Shown in pieces: positions 12,806 to 25,982 of a DNA stretch of 64,000 nt. The notes under the pieces are model-generated. The model searched no databases. It was not told where the DNA came from and saw nothing but the letters and a program-made list of their open reading frames with translations. A program made the position numbers and the translations under genes. Every line of letters begins with the position of its first letter. The stretch's first letter is position 1. The DNA is from Eopsaltria australis (Eukaryota > Chordata > Aves > Passeriformes > Petroicidae), in contig JAVTVJ010000047.1 in the NCBI GenBank assembly GCA_034509425.1, positions 1,178,001 to 1,242,000 of the forward strand, written 5' to 3'.

Positions 12806-13028
12806 CAGCATGAATGTGTGGGTAACTTTTTGTGTGTAAGGACAGTCAGGCTGTGGCACAGGCTGACCAGAGATGATGTGCAGTCTCCAGCCTTGGGATT
12901 TTGACATGGTTGGATGAGGCCCTGTGCAGCATGACCTCACCTCAGAGCTGACTCTTCTGTGAGCAGGAGGTTGGAGCAAAGACGCCCTGATGTTCTTTCC
13001 AGTTGGAATGATCCTGTGACCCTGTGAA
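12806..13028 (+). mobile_element. CR1 LINE 3' end, + strand
   Basis: The segment reads in order: ATGAATGTGTGGGTAACTTT, a diverged counterpart of the CR1 block around 'acaggctgcccagagaggt', TGAGCAGGAGGTTGGAGCAA, and a terminal TGATCCTGTGACCCTGTGAA. These are the characteristic landmarks of an avian CR1 3' untranslated region ending in short tandem repeats. It is a short, old, 5'-truncated copy in the same orientation as DDX10. Confidence 0.8.
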
Positions 13029-13950
13029 TGCCCACTGTTGTTTGGAGTGTGTTGGTGTCAAGCAGCAAAAGCAGGCCTGATTAGGACATTGGCTTCTGAA
13101 ATACACTCCTAACTACAGCTCAGTACCAACATACATGCACTCTGCAAAATCCACTTTTGTTTTGCATTGACAAGGATCCAAATCCTCCTTTTCCCCTGCT
13201 TGGGGAAAAAAAAAAAGGAGGTCTTGACAGCATCTCCTGGTGATTGCTTCTCTGTCTTGTTTTTCTCTTGTGATCCTTATTTCAGTCTCTGGACGTATTA
13301 ACTTTAGAATCTTTTTATGTCTTTACCGTTCTTTAGAGACTGAAGTATATTATGCTGTCTGTGTACTCCTCTTCTGTGTCCTTTTGTCAATCTTCTGCTT
13401 TCATAGCTGTCTTCTCAGTGCTCTGTTATAAATCCCTTGAGCAGGAACTTTGCAGCTATATTTGCTCAAGCCTGTAGCTGTACTTAAAACACTGACATTT
13501 CATACACCATATGATTTTTCTATCCAGATTTTTCTATCCAAAATTTTGTAGACAAGTTAAAAGCTGCTTTGTAACATCTGGTATATTACTTTCTAGCTCT
13601 GTTCTCTGTCAGTTTTTCTGGGGTAAAGTTTGAATATTATCACAATTTTAGCAGAAAAATGAGAGAACCCCAGTGGTTACCTCAAAGAGTTGAGAATGTG
13701 CAGCTAAACTATTGAAAGTGGAGGAAATGGAGAACTTAATAAAGTAATTAGAAAAGCATAAGTAAAAGTGATCAGAAATTAATACAAATTTGACTTGGGA
13801 GAGAAGGAATCGTAACATGGGCGATCATGCTATGACCATGATGCATAGGTCTATTTTGTTGGAGGAACTGCATGTAGACCAGACAGTACTTGGTCCTGGT
13901 GGCTTTTGTTGTCCTGTATGATGCACTTGTGGCCTTAAATGTAATTTTTT

Positions 13951-13966
13951 GTTTGTTTGTTTGTTT
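13951..13966. repeat. (GTTT)4 microsatellite
   Basis: Four consecutive GTTT units follow a T run in the intron just before CACAG. It is a plain short tandem repeat with no sign of function. Confidence 0.85.
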
Positions 13967-15414
13967 CACAGCATGCATTAAGGGCCCTGGCATGTAATTC
14001 TGAGTATACTGAGTTGTTAGAATCAGGCAGCCTTGCACACAGCATTGGGGAGTTGTTTCATTTTGATTTGGGGAGAAGAGGTTGGCTTATGCAGTAAGGG
14101 GCTTTGCAAATAAGCTGACACTTCTGTAGTTTGGGCAACTGGGAGAATAGAAAATAGCATGTACCTGACAAATGTCTCAAAACCCCCTGAATTTAGACAC
14201 CAATTTTGAAAATCTTGGTGGCTGTGTTCTCCTTTTCCCGTGTCTGCAGTCAAATGCTGCTTTTCCAAACAACTTTGTGTGATTACCAGTATGTTTTGGC
14301 AGCATCATTGTGATTAAATGGCATCAGGACTGCTGAAGCTGTAGCTTTCTCCTTACTCCCGTGAGTGAGCTGATAATGTTACTGGTCTTCAGCCTTCTCT
14401 GTGCTGAAGTGCTGACCCTGGACTGATGTTAATGCCTCCTTTTATGTGGACTTGACTCTAAGTGTGCTGATGCCAGGATGGCCTATATTGCTCAGAGAAA
14501 CTGAATTGTATTTCAGAGAAATTTTTATGCCAGCATAAAAGAGTTTGAATACCAATGACATCAGCATCACAAAGAGAAGATGAAGGAGCTGTGTGCTTTT
14601 CTAGAGGATGTGCTCTCACCTGAATTTCTGTCCTTTCCTCATGAAATAAAGAATTTAAAGGATGTTCGGTTGTGAGAACCTGACAGTCTAAATTAGAGAT
14701 AATACTTCAGTTGGTGTAGGAATAAACAAAAGAACCAGCAATAAATGTCATTTGAATTAAATATCTTGGACATTTCTGTATGCTGACAGATCTAGCAGGC
14801 AGCTTTGGATGAGTTTTATCACTGCATTTAGGTCATTTTCCTGTAGCAGAATCTCTTTGGTGAAGAGAACTTTGTTATGGTTTCTGAATCGATCTAATTA
14901 CTAAGCAAATGCTTTTGTAAAGTGTTTGTTGGTAATGGAGATATGAAAGGAAGAAGATGTTTTAGCTTTCACTCCCCAGTTACTTCAGCAATTCTGAAGT
15001 TAGAGAAGTTTTCATTTTAGTTTATTAAGTGGATTTGATTTCATTTTATGTCACTGAGAAATAAGAAAAAATGGATCTCTTAGTACCATTTTAACTACTT
15101 TATTTTACAGACAAATACTAACTCTGGTAAATTACTCAGCTGCAGTATTTCTTTAATAGTAAAAAGTCTTGATAAAGATAAAATATGAACTTGAATCATT
15201 CTTGTAGTTTTATGATATCCTTTAAGAGCAAGAAGAATGAATAGTGTCTCGTTCAGATCATTTAATGTTTTCATCAGTAACATGTAGAGTGAATACCACC
15301 AGTCGAATATGTATGCATTAAAAATGTCTAGATGGCTTAACGTCAGTTGTAAAATATTGAAAGAAAAATAACCATAAGTGTTTGCTTTAAAACTGTAAAT
15401 CTTGTTTGTTTCAG

Positions 15415-15471
15415 GAAAAGAGGCTAAAAGAAAAAGCAGCAAGGAGAGAAGCCAGAAATAAGAATGCACAG
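15415..15471 (+). CDS. DDX10: DDX10 internal coding exon (19 codons)
   Basis: This micro-sized exon of 57 bp encodes EKRLKEKAARREARNKNAQ, a strongly basic, alanine-containing stretch. It continues the charged predicted helix of the preceding exon (…KKVKEKHR|EKRLKEKAARRE…). Acceptor: TTTGTTTCAG ending at 15414. Donor: GTAAGG at 15472-15477. Phase is 0 at both ends, so it joins cleanly to the exons at 1041-1202 and 49761-49894. Because its length is a multiple of three, skipping it would keep the frame. The segment belongs to the lysine/arginine-rich C-terminal extension of DDX10 beyond the helicase domain, which in the family probably contacts RNA or partner proteins (inference). Confidence 0.9.
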
Positions 15472-17803
15472 GTAAGGGTTTTGATCAAGCTACTGTTGAG
15501 GTTTGAAACGGTTTTTAAATTGTCTCATTCCTTTCTTTAATAAGCAGTGTTGTGATTAATGGCTCTTTAAAGGCGTTTTCTGTTTGCTTGTCTTTTCTTA
15601 CTCCCTTGCTCTGATGTGGTTGTAATAACTTGGTGTAAGAGGATACTGAGAAAGCATGAATATATATGTTTGTGTATTTATAAATACATAAAATGTGTGG
15701 AAGCCTTTCGGAATTTTAGCCTCTTCATTATGTATATCAGGTGAGTTGCAATTTCAGCTGCAGTACTGATGTAATTTTTTTCTCTGAATACTTGAGTCAT
15801 GTTTATAATTTGCAGGCAGTGAGATTATTTTTTTGCATGCCAAATCTTGCTCCAATCTTTTTCTGCTGAACTTTTTTTTAAATAGCAAGTGTTTACATTG
15901 AAGTTCATTCCTCCCCCTCATTACCCTAAACAAAATCTTTGTTATTCTTTTCTTACGTTACTAATTTCCTGGAGGCTGTTCTAATTTTTCATGTTGCTTA
16001 GTTTGCAATAAACTGAGGTTTCATTCAGCTGCAGTGATTTTCTGGAATATGGACATGGCGATGTGTGTTGTTTCTCACATTGCATCTACTTCTGCAACGC
16101 ATGAATAGTTACAGTTTCTTCTTGGCAGTTGGCAAATATCTTACTCCCCTGAGAAAATAATGTTCTTTGTTCGATTTTTGCAAGCTAGCTGTGCTCTGGG
16201 AGGTTTAAGTATAGGAAGATGCTTCATTGTGTAGCTCTGAAGTGGAAAGTAATTACAGTTTCAGATGAAAAGCCTAGTTACACTAAGTTTTAAGTATGAT
16301 TCTGCCTTCAAAGATGGCAAGCTATGAGAGCTGTTGGCATCATGACTCCTCAATCAAGCAATAGAAATTTTCTGCCAGTAATTGAATGTATAAAGATGCA
16401 TACTTCTTAATGTATTTAGCAAGCATTTTAGGAAAATTATGGAATGAATAATTAACAAACATCTTAATAAAGGGAGAAAATATTGATCAAATCAGGCTGT
16501 ATCACATTCATGAATACTGCTTGTTAATTTTGCCTCTTTTTAAGGAATAAAATGTTATTCAGCAGCTGTGGAAAGAAATCCATTTCTTTCAAAATTATTT
16601 GCTTGCTGATGTACAGCTCCTATCCTGTTCTTGGCCAAGCGAATGAATCGGTCTATCCTAGTGTAAAGTGAATGAAATTGATCCCTGTTGAGGAATGATT
16701 CGTCTGTGTGTGGGTCTGTGTGTCCATGGGCATGGTATGGGTTAAATGTGGAGCCTTAGCCCCAAGCCCACAATTTTATGCACCTCTGCCTCTCTTCTGT
16801 GCAGCACTTGCACTTGGAAAGCTGATTTACTTGTGCTGGTCTGGTGTGAGATTGGCAAATGCTCTCCTTCAGGGTACCAGCTATGCAAACCTGCTGTTGC
16901 TTTGACTTCATTTTATTCCTGAAGTGCTCAGCTCACTCATTGCAACAGGGTGCAAGCCTCAGGAGCTGACATGTCTCCTTGATGAAAACTGTTGGACTTT
17001 TCCTCTTGTTTAGTGGCTATTCTTGCCAGAGCTCTGTGCAGCCGAGTCCTGTCATTTTTCAGTGTGGCTCATTTCAGGGAAAATGCTTCTTCTGGGAAAG
17101 GCTGCCAGCTTGGACCTGGGCCGTTCACGCCTGGAAGTGGAAGGGAGCAGTAGACAGTAGATAAAGGTGCCAGCTTCTGTCTGCTGGGTGTCTGAGGAAT
17201 TAATTAAGAACACTCCCTGCTTCACAGGATCTTAGACATGAAGTCAGAGTAGTTGAAGCTCTTCATAGTCTGTGGGGGATATGACTCAAACAGCTCCTAC
17301 AAGATACCCAGGGGAGTAAAGAAGGAGGAAGCAGTAAAACACAGGAACTATTGGAACGTAAACCAGTTTAGAAATATATGCTCCCTAAATCAGGAGTTCA
17401 GAAAATGTTAACATTTTCACTAGTACTTTCATAATACGGCTCGTGACCCACTTACTCCGCCATACACTACTCCTTTGGTAATTAGTAATGTTTTCTTAAA
17501 AGGGAAAGCAATAGGGAGAGCCATAAAAGTGGAAAAGGTATTTTTAGCCATATTAATGCAGTTTAGCAGCTGTAGAAGAGGACTAGATCAACAATTATGA
17601 GTAGCCAGTCACTTCAAAGCAGCTGTGATCATAATTTGTTTTCCCACATCTATCTGCTTTATCCCCTTGCTTTTTTTATTAACTGTCTCCATCAGGCTTC
17701 AAACTCCTTGGGTTACAAAGTAGTTGCTGTCTTTCACTAGTACACAGCCCACCGAGTCGGACATGACCGAAACAGAAATTTACTTTCCCATTCTTAGTAT
17801 TAG

Positions 17804-17829
17804 AATTCACAAATAATTATTTGTGAATT
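17804..17829. repeat. 26-bp perfect palindrome
   Basis: The half-site AATTCACAAATAA is followed immediately by its exact reverse complement, giving a 26-bp uninterrupted palindrome in AT-rich intron. It is large for chance, but palindromes of A/T bases arise readily. It is not part of a larger inverted repeat: the next bases outward (G and T) do not pair. No binding-site identity is claimed. Confidence 0.95.
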
Positions 17830-18461
17830 TAGGAGGGAAAAAAAAAGAAAAATCACAGGAGAGAAGGACATCCTCCCTTTTCCTCTGGTGCTGCAGGAGC
17901 AATTGCAGGGAAGATTTTGCTTAGCCTTTGTCATGCTGGGACAGGCCAGGCTTGCTGCAACTGGAATTGACTAACCAAATTCTGGCACGCTCTGCTGACT
18001 GTGCCTGAGCAGGAGACTAGATGAGTAGGTAGCTGCAGTGTTATTGACTCCACCTTGGATAAATCTCCGTGCAATAAATAAACTGAGTAACAAGGGAAGA
18101 CTCTTAAAGGATGCTTTGGAGAAAGTATTTCTGTAGGTTTATGATTATTAATTAAATTTTCATGCAAAAGACTGTGAAAATAGAGAAAAGAAGTCTTCTC
18201 ATATATTTTTATTGATGAAAACCTGGAAATTCAGGGGTTTGGTATTTTTTTTACCATAAGATGTTTAATCGTCTCCCATTTTATGAGAATTTGATGTAAT
18301 ATTAACAAATGCAGTGTTTTAAGATGAAAGAAGCAGATATTTTGTCCTTAGTCAGTACTGATTAAATTACAATCCTCAAGCCCTCAAATAAATTTCGATA
18401 CTGTTCATTGTCTGGAGAAAATTAGCAAGAAATAGTCTTTTGAGCAGGAAGTAAAGCACTG

Positions 18462-18478
18462 AGCAGCAGCAGCAGCAG
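18462..18478. repeat. (AGC)5 microsatellite
   Basis: Five AGC units plus a partial unit lie within intron. The short trinucleotide tract is not in a coding frame of the gene. Confidence 0.9.
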
Positions 18479-21400
18479 TGACAGTTGCCCTAGTACAGGA
18501 GGTGGGTGTCACTCAGTGAAACCAACCCCTGGCCCCAAGCAGGACATCCCTGTGCTTGTGGCTTTTCACTTTTTCTTCTAGAATCCACACATGCTGATTT
18601 CTTAGTGTACATAAAGGACTTTTGGATTTCAACCAGCATTTAAAGGTCCTTGCCCTGCTAGCAACTGTTAGCTGCATTGAAGCTAAACAGGAGTGTATTT
18701 CTCCTTAGTGATTTTTGCTGTCCTGATGCCTTAGAGCAGTACTGATGTGTTGAGAATTATGAAGTGAGGAAGATTTTGATTTCTTTTAAAGAAAATTGTT
18801 TTTGTAGGAAGGAATTTTCCAGGAGCAGCTAAACAGGTCAGTGCCTCAAGGTGGGGGAGCAGAGCAGGAGTCTGGAGAAGGTGCTGTTCCCTGCCCAGCA
18901 TTGAAGTGCTGGGTGATCCTCAACTATCAGCTCCCAGCATCATGCAAGAAGTGACAACTAGTCCCTAAAAGAAGGCATTGATTTCTATCTGCTGGAAATA
19001 GTTTAGGCATCATCTGTAAGCAGTGTCAGGAGGTACAACTTGCTCAGTCATGACAGTTTGGTGCATTGATTCAGGTTTTGGCAGTCCTGTAGCAGTTACA
19101 CCATGCTGGTGTCCAAAGCAAAACAAAAACCTGACAAACCTCTGACTAGCAGAGCAGAGGCTGTTCATCCAACGTCCATAAGAAAAATGTAGCCTGCTGA
19201 AAACTAAAGAAATCCACCTTGAACACATATTCCTTACTAAGATGTTTTTTCCTATTTTCACTGGACAAAATTGAGGATGGGGATTCTTACCCAGCTGGAA
19301 AACTGACTTGTGGAAGAATTCCAAGAGCTCAGTTGTCAGGGATGCTTTTTCTTGGGAATGAATGCTTGCTGAATAATTGTAGAACATTAAAAGATGAGCA
19401 GCGACAGCAGGATAATAAGTATGCTTTAGCTTCTCTCCTCCCTTTCTCTCCTGTTCTCTCCCTAATACATTTTGCTATTCCCACAGGAATTAGTGCTTCT
19501 TTATGAGATTTTACAAAATATATACTGTATATATAATTTAAGATTTTTCAGAGTCACAATGAATCTTTCTACTGTTATGAAAGGATTTATGTGAGTACAT
19601 CTTTAAAATACACATGGGTGAGCAGGGGGCATATACTCAAAGATACGGCCGATTCAGGCATTGATACCTGCCTGTATCACATCACTGCAAGCTGTAATGC
19701 TTGATATAGCATTCTCTTCTCTACACCTTATACCAGGTTCTTGAGATTTTAACCAGAAAAATGCTGAAACCCACCATTTTGTTTTAATCTCCAGCACCCC
19801 CATGGAATTTGAGATACACTTGCCAAATGTAGCTCAAGAAATCTTTGCACTGTGTGGGAAAATTTAAACAGGAAAGGAGAAGTCAAATCTCTTGGATAGC
19901 TGTGGCTAATAATCCACTGATAGAAATATATACTTCAGAATATCGTGAAAATTCTCCATCCATTGTGGATCATTACTCTAGTTACTGGGTTTATATTACC
20001 TCTGCTTCTACCTCGAATTTCCTTTTTCTTGAGATCAAAGCCATGGCTTGTGCTTAGTCTTGAGATGCTGGATTCAGTTTGAATGTGAACAGTAATTTCA
20101 GTGTGCAAAAGATTTACAGGAATGAAGGAGGGATTTGGTCTGTGCCTCCTGTAAATCCAGGTTCCCAAATCCCCTTGATCACTGGGGTCACTGAGTATTC
20201 TTGTGAAATGTTCATGGGATGCCTCTGATAACTGGTGGTTAATGGTGAAGATGCATTGTTCTGGATCACTTCTCATGACCCTCTCATGGATGGTGTTGAG
20301 GAGGCATTGCTTTAGCTCCCTGTGATTTCTGGAGCTGGAGCAGGGTTTCAGGGCTGCATAATTCTGATGGTCTGAAAGATGCTGAGATTGTGAAGTTTGT
20401 TCATAAGGAGGAGAGGGTTGTGTTGCGCTGGTGTAGCCTCAGGACAGGCTGTGTCTTGTCACTGCTGTCTGGCAATCACTGCAAAGGACTAAAAATTATT
20501 CTTCATCAATAATTATTTCTGATTCTGAAAACCACAAAGAACAGCAAAATATGAGTTAATGTTCATCTACAAAAACTTCCGGTATGTTTAGTGTGGGGAA
20601 CTTACAACTGAAATCACCATGTCAATTTGATCCATTTTAGTGAGTGTAAGTTCTTTCTTAAAACAATCTCATTAACCTTGGTTTAGAAGTAGTTCTGCTC
20701 TGTTAACTCTTGTGTTCTGAATGCATATCCAAAAGCTGTAAGTAGTTTTATTTATTCAATGCAAGGTTTGAGTGTTTTGAATTTCCTTGAGAAGCTCTGT
20801 GAATAAACAGAGTAATTTGGGATATCAACATCTTAACCTACTAATTTAGTAATTTCATTTCAAAGTCAAGTAGTGAAATGGAAAATGAATTGCTGATTCT
20901 GAACTACTTGTATGCTGAAATATTTTTTTAAATCAAAGTATTCTACAATATTTGAAGTTAATATTTGAAAATGGGTATTTTGTGCCTGTACAGAAATGTT
21001 ACCTGTATTTTGCTTTTTGAAAATAACATATTAATTCCAGTTAATATAACAAATTGCTTTAAGTAAAGCTGTAATGCCCTGTCTTTTCTGCAATTAAGAA
21101 TTTATATGATTAAACCAATATTTCAGTGTTGTGACCCTGAACAAGTTACAAGTAAGGATTCTGTTGGATTGATTTGCCAATTACCCATGCTTCTGTAAAC
21201 CTTTTCATTGCAGCCAACGGCACACTGAGGATTTAGAATATATTTATCAGATTGACCATTTAAACTAATTGACCATGGTTATAGCAATTGAATTTTGTGA
21301 GTACAATGTTCAAAACTGTTATTTTTAATCATATGTGGTATGTGATGAGAGCCTTGCTGCTCTACATGCCAAAAGCTGATGTTTTACCAGTCACTGAGAT

Positions 21401-24400
21401 GATTTCTTTCTAGGCCTGGCACAGAAGCATAGTATTGGGACTGTGGACCTTGCAAATACTCTCTTATTCCCTAAAGGTTTACTGGGATGAGGTGGATGCA
21501 GTGAATCAACTCAAGTGCATCTTCATTACTGCATGTGATACACCTATATCTTATTCCTTGTTTTGTGTTCTCTTATGCATTTATGGTAGAGTGGAAGCTT
21601 CTTTTTTCTTCAGACTTTTGGGTTTTTTTCTAATTTTGGTGGGTTGCAGTTCTAGGGGAGCTTTTGATGAAAGACGTAATATGGATTTTTAAGCAGAGTA
21701 ACAGGATTTCTGGCTTGTTAGGGAGCACAGAGGTTATTGTCTTAATTGATTGTAAATGGTAGTTTTAAATTTCTAGGGCAATACTGATGAAATTTGTCCA
21801 GTAGACTCCAGGAATATTACACTGTTTAATTAGTTGTTCTTCAGGAAAACCTTTTGTTTTTAGAATGTCTGTGTAAGTTTGATTGCATTGGAACAGGGGT
21901 TTTGGAGACATCTTAGTGGCTGAGCTCCAGAGCTTTCAATGTGTTAAAGGCTATACAATTTTATTTATTTCAGAATCAACAATATTTTGGCATTTTGGGG
22001 GAAAAATAAATGCTCAGGTTTTCTTACTGAAAGTTTAGGCAATGAAAATTGCAAATTGAGTAAGTACACATTTCACTCTTCCTCATGACTTATGTGGGTT
22101 TGTCATCATTCATTTGTATCATACAGTTACAAATAACTCTTAGTAGTTGTAGAATTGAGGAATGCTTTGGCACCATTCCACCCAAGCTCTTGGATGGGGC
22201 TCAGCATCCATGAGTGTTTACTTGAGTCGCTGCTTCAGATCCATCCCTCTGTATAGCAAGGGAAGTATGTATTACTCTGCTTCATTTTTACTCTTTGCCT
22301 GTCTCCATGGGTATTAGGAGCAGGATTCCACCATCAGGTACCTGCCTGCATATCACAGTGTGGTGGAGGACAGGGAGAGCAATTAAAGAGGAGCTCTGCC
22401 TTTGAGAGCAGAGGTTCCACAGATGCCTTTCTGAGGCTAATGATCAAGCCCCAGTAGAAAAGGCTATATGCATTTTCCCATTTGAATACACACTTAATCA
22501 ATTCAGGCAACATACTCCTATTCCCTGCATGTATCTAGAAAAGCAGCAGGTGTGCAAGAACCCAGAGAAGAGCTCTTAGTGCATTGTAAAGTGCAAGGAC
22601 ATATATTGAAGGGCAAAGACTTTTCCAGCTGAGTTTCAGATTTCCATTTCAGCATTTCTGGAATGTTTTCGTTGTAACTGTGTATCACCATATTTTGTAA
22701 ACTGAAACGGGGAAGAAGAAAGCACTGGGGTGTAGCTTTGAGATCACTGTCCTTTAATATATAAGCACTTCATTTTTGCATATGGTGTTTTGAAAAGGCA
22801 GCAAGTGTACAGTTTAAACATCATTAGCCACTTTGTTGTGACTTGGAATTTATATGTAAATTTGCAGCATCATTTCTTCTTGGCTTCCAAAATTTCTTCT
22901 TCAGTTTCTTCACTGATTTAACACCCTCCTCAACAGTCTGTCTGAGCAGAACATGAAAGATTTCTTTGCCCCTCCCTGGCTCTGGCCAAGGAATAAGAGG
23001 CAATAGACAGTATTGGAGCAGCATGTCCACCAGTATGAAAAGAAGAAAGAAAACAAAGCTTTTCTAAAATGTTATAAACATTTCTTTGAGCATTTTAATC
23101 TTAGTAAACGGACCACTATATGAAATCAATTGTAATAATACTTCATTTGTTTATCTGCTCTATGTTACTTGTTAACAGTGTTTAGTAACCAGTATTTGAA
23201 GTTTTTTCCCTCTAAAACACAAAATTTAAAGGTGTTTCTTGACGCTTGTTTGCTATGTTCTGTACATGTTTGCAACAGCAAGCTGTTGTTTATTAGTGTG
23301 GAGTTCTTCTTGCCTTTGGCTCACCATAGTCCTTTGATGCCATAATCAACACAGTACAGAAGAATTGCCTGGAACTGAGCTTTTGGAGATCTTCACTCTC
23401 TTTTCCACCTCTGCCCATAATCCTGAAGAAGTGGCAAACTCCTGTGAATGCAGACATAATGACTTGAGGCTTACAGCAGCTTTTGCACAAAGCTTTTATT
23501 TAGGAAGTGGGCATTCTCTCTGGATTGAGAGGTCTTTTTCTGTTCTGTTATGAAAAGCCAGGTGTATTCACATTCCTCAATTCTGTATATAAATATTGTG
23601 CAGATGATTGCGTTTCACAAGTAAGCTTTATCAGACTGTTCAAACTTGTTTATTTTGTACCTTGGCTTGTTCTGGTAGTAGTCTGAGCTGCTTTGCTGCT
23701 TTCCTTATATGTTTGAAAGTTTCTTAGATTATAGACTTCAGATGCAGGAGTTCTACTTTGCTCCGTATCTCAGATGTGAATTTAAGAATGAGTTAATTGG
23801 CTGATGAACAGGGGTAATCTTTCAGATGTTTTGATGACATCCTCATGCAGCAAATAGTGGTATTTAGTTTTAAATTAAGCAGTTCCGTTTTCTCAGCATA
23901 CCTCCCGTTTATATTCTTGGAATGTGTTGCTTGCAGTATTGTACATAGTTTGCTACAGCAGTCGTAATTGCTAGTAGTGATGAAAATTGATTTGTGCAAT
24001 CAGAAAACCATTATCTGCATTCTGACTGATAATGCTGCAGTTGCCAGCATTTTAAAATTCTTCTGATAGCTGTTTTTTCAGAGTGCTCTGGGATCATGCA
24101 GTCACCAGGATTCCAGTTGCTTTATGTTGAATCTTATGTGAGCATTAAAAGAGAAAGAAAAAGCTCTTGGTGGTTCTCTCAAATATATTTTTTTCCAGAG
24201 TTTTTAAGGATTTAGTGTTTTGTCAGTCCTCCCTTGCCAAATATACTATGTTTTACCACATATAATATGTATTTTACCACAGTGTGCAGAGATTTTAGTA
24301 AGTTTTCTGTTCTTTCACACTATCAGCTGTATTGATAAACCAAGCAGTTTGTTAATAGGAAATGCCAATAGGAACTAACACAAGTGGTTATTTAACACCT

Positions 24401-24530
24401 CATGGGAAATCTGGTAAGCCCATACTTCCCCTAAATGAAACTCCAGCTTGTATATGGATTCCATTAGGACCTGGGTCTTTCTGTGCTGGTTCCCTCAATA
24501 TTTCTTTTCTTTTAAGGCATAATGTTTCCT

Positions 24531-24655
24531 TTTTGTTTGGTTTTTTTTTTTTGTTTTGGTTTTTTTTGGGGTTTTTTTGGGTTTTTTGGGGGGTTTTTTG
24601 TTTGGTTTTTTGTTTGTTTTTTTGTTTTGTTTTGTTTTGTTTCGTTTTGTTTTTC
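24531..24655. repeat. T/G low-complexity tract, partly (TTTTG)n
   Basis: About 125 bp made almost entirely of T and G. The left half has long T runs separated by G runs of 4, 3 and 6 bases (24568-24593). The right half settles into TTTTG pentamers. The apparent phenylalanine/glycine/valine-rich open frames across it (24362-24987) are by-products of base composition and not genes. The minus strand is the A/C-rich complement, as in an old A-rich tail or an expanded simple repeat. Confidence 0.9.
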
Positions 24656-25019
24656 CCTCTGGTCTTTCATTAAATTTTTTGTGGACTTACAGGTTTCTTA
24701 TCTCTTGCTGTTTCCTTATCCTGTTTTCTGTTTCTTTTGAAGGAGCTAAATTCAAGCTGCTGTTGCTTCTATTTGGTTGCTTTCTGCTGTGGGGAAACCA
24801 AGAGCAGAAGCAAAGGGAAATAACAAGAAGAAAGATAATAGCATCATCTAGTAGCAAAGCCTTAGGAAATGTGCTCGGTATTTTTAGGAAAAAATTCTGT
24901 GGGGTTTTTTTTTGTTTGTTTTGTTTTCTTCACACTGTAAGGTCTCATATTTTTCTGACATTCCTTCAAATGAATATACAGTGCTAATATTTTGCTGGGC
25001 TGTTGCTAGGATTCAAGTT

Positions 25020-25420
25020 TTAAAAGACGCCTCTGTCCAAATGAAGGTGCAAATGAGACCATATGCCAAAGTCAAGAGTACAGGTTTTATTTAACAGTAA
25101 AATGTGAAGTACAGGGAGGATTGGGGGGTGAAGAGAGAGAGAGATGAGTAGAAAGAGAGTCACCACCATGTGGGATGTGTCCTGCAGCATCCTGCTGACC
25201 CTTTTTCTTCTGGTCTTCTCTGTGATGGGGGTTCTGGAGGTTCTTATGGAGGTACCGCTTTTATAGTGTCCAGGTCCCAGGTTTGCACAGAGTGTAGATG
25301 CGTTCCTACAGCTTGAGCTGCATGTGTATAAGTACTTGCTTCCTTTCTCACAGTTTGCCATGGTGAGAGTTTTTGTAGATTGACACTGATCCTTCCTCAT
25401 ACTTTAGGGAAAATACTAAC
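25020..25420 (-). mobile_element. Putative solo LTR on the minus strand
   Basis: On the minus strand a TATA-like CTATAAAAG (about 25258-25266) is followed roughly 170 bp later by an AATAAA signal (about 25086-25092) and then a T-rich downstream region. That spacing fits the U3-R-U5 layout of a retroviral LTR. Between them lie GA/CT-rich runs and a CCACATGGTGGTGAC segment. The 126-codon minus-strand frame crossing it has no retroviral domain. I could not define ends or a convincing target-site duplication, so family and limits are uncertain; a chance TATA/poly(A) pairing remains possible. Confidence 0.4.
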
Positions 25421-25982
25421 AAATAAGTAGAATTTTCTTATAAGCAGTTTTGCAAAGCAAACAGTTACGACTGATAATAAGGTAAGTTGAGCATATTCCA
25501 GTAAGGCAGTCAGCAGCATGTAATAGGATTAGACCTGGTTTATACAAGTATATTGCTCTCCTCTCTTCATTCTTTTTTAGACAATTTGCCAAAGCTTTGA
25601 AATTTTCAGCAGGAAAAATTCTGGGTGGACAAGGGAAGGAGATTGATTAATTACAGTCACAGTAAACATACATTTACATGATGTGCGTGAGCTGCTGTTT
25701 AAGGTGAAAGCTGATAAAGATCATTTAGTTTCATAATAAATGGCAATCTCAGTCCATTTTCTTTGCTAATTGAAATGCTGTAAAAAAATGCCAAAAGTTA
25801 TTAGCATTTTTAATTTCCCATCACCTAATATTCCAGCAGACTACATATCTACAAGGGTAGTGCTAAGGGTCATTATAACTATTCAGGGTATTTACTAACT
25901 TAAAAAATGCATAAAATTTATGAAATTTATCCTTCCTAGGTACTTGTGCAGCATAACTCTATGAATAAAACCAAAGTTTTTC

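Larger units (their letters stand above)
1203..15414 (+). other. DDX10: DDX10 intron, 14.2 kb
   Basis: The intron opens with donor GTAAGT and closes with a T-rich tract and CAG at 15412-15414. No additional exon is supported. It contains a tRNA-derived SINE (8657-8779), a CR1 fragment on the minus strand (9432-9897), an unidentified CpG-containing block (about 10720-11060) and a CR1 3' end on the + strand (about 12806-13028). The longest open frames (168 codons at 8076-8582, 158 codons at 6548-7024) show no domain that I recognise. The remaining AT-rich sequence holds nothing I can name. Confidence 0.85.

Noticed and set aside
24362..24987. Phe/Gly/Val-rich + strand frames of 72-143 codons as membrane proteins
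   Set aside because: They are produced by translating a T/G low-complexity tract in three frames.
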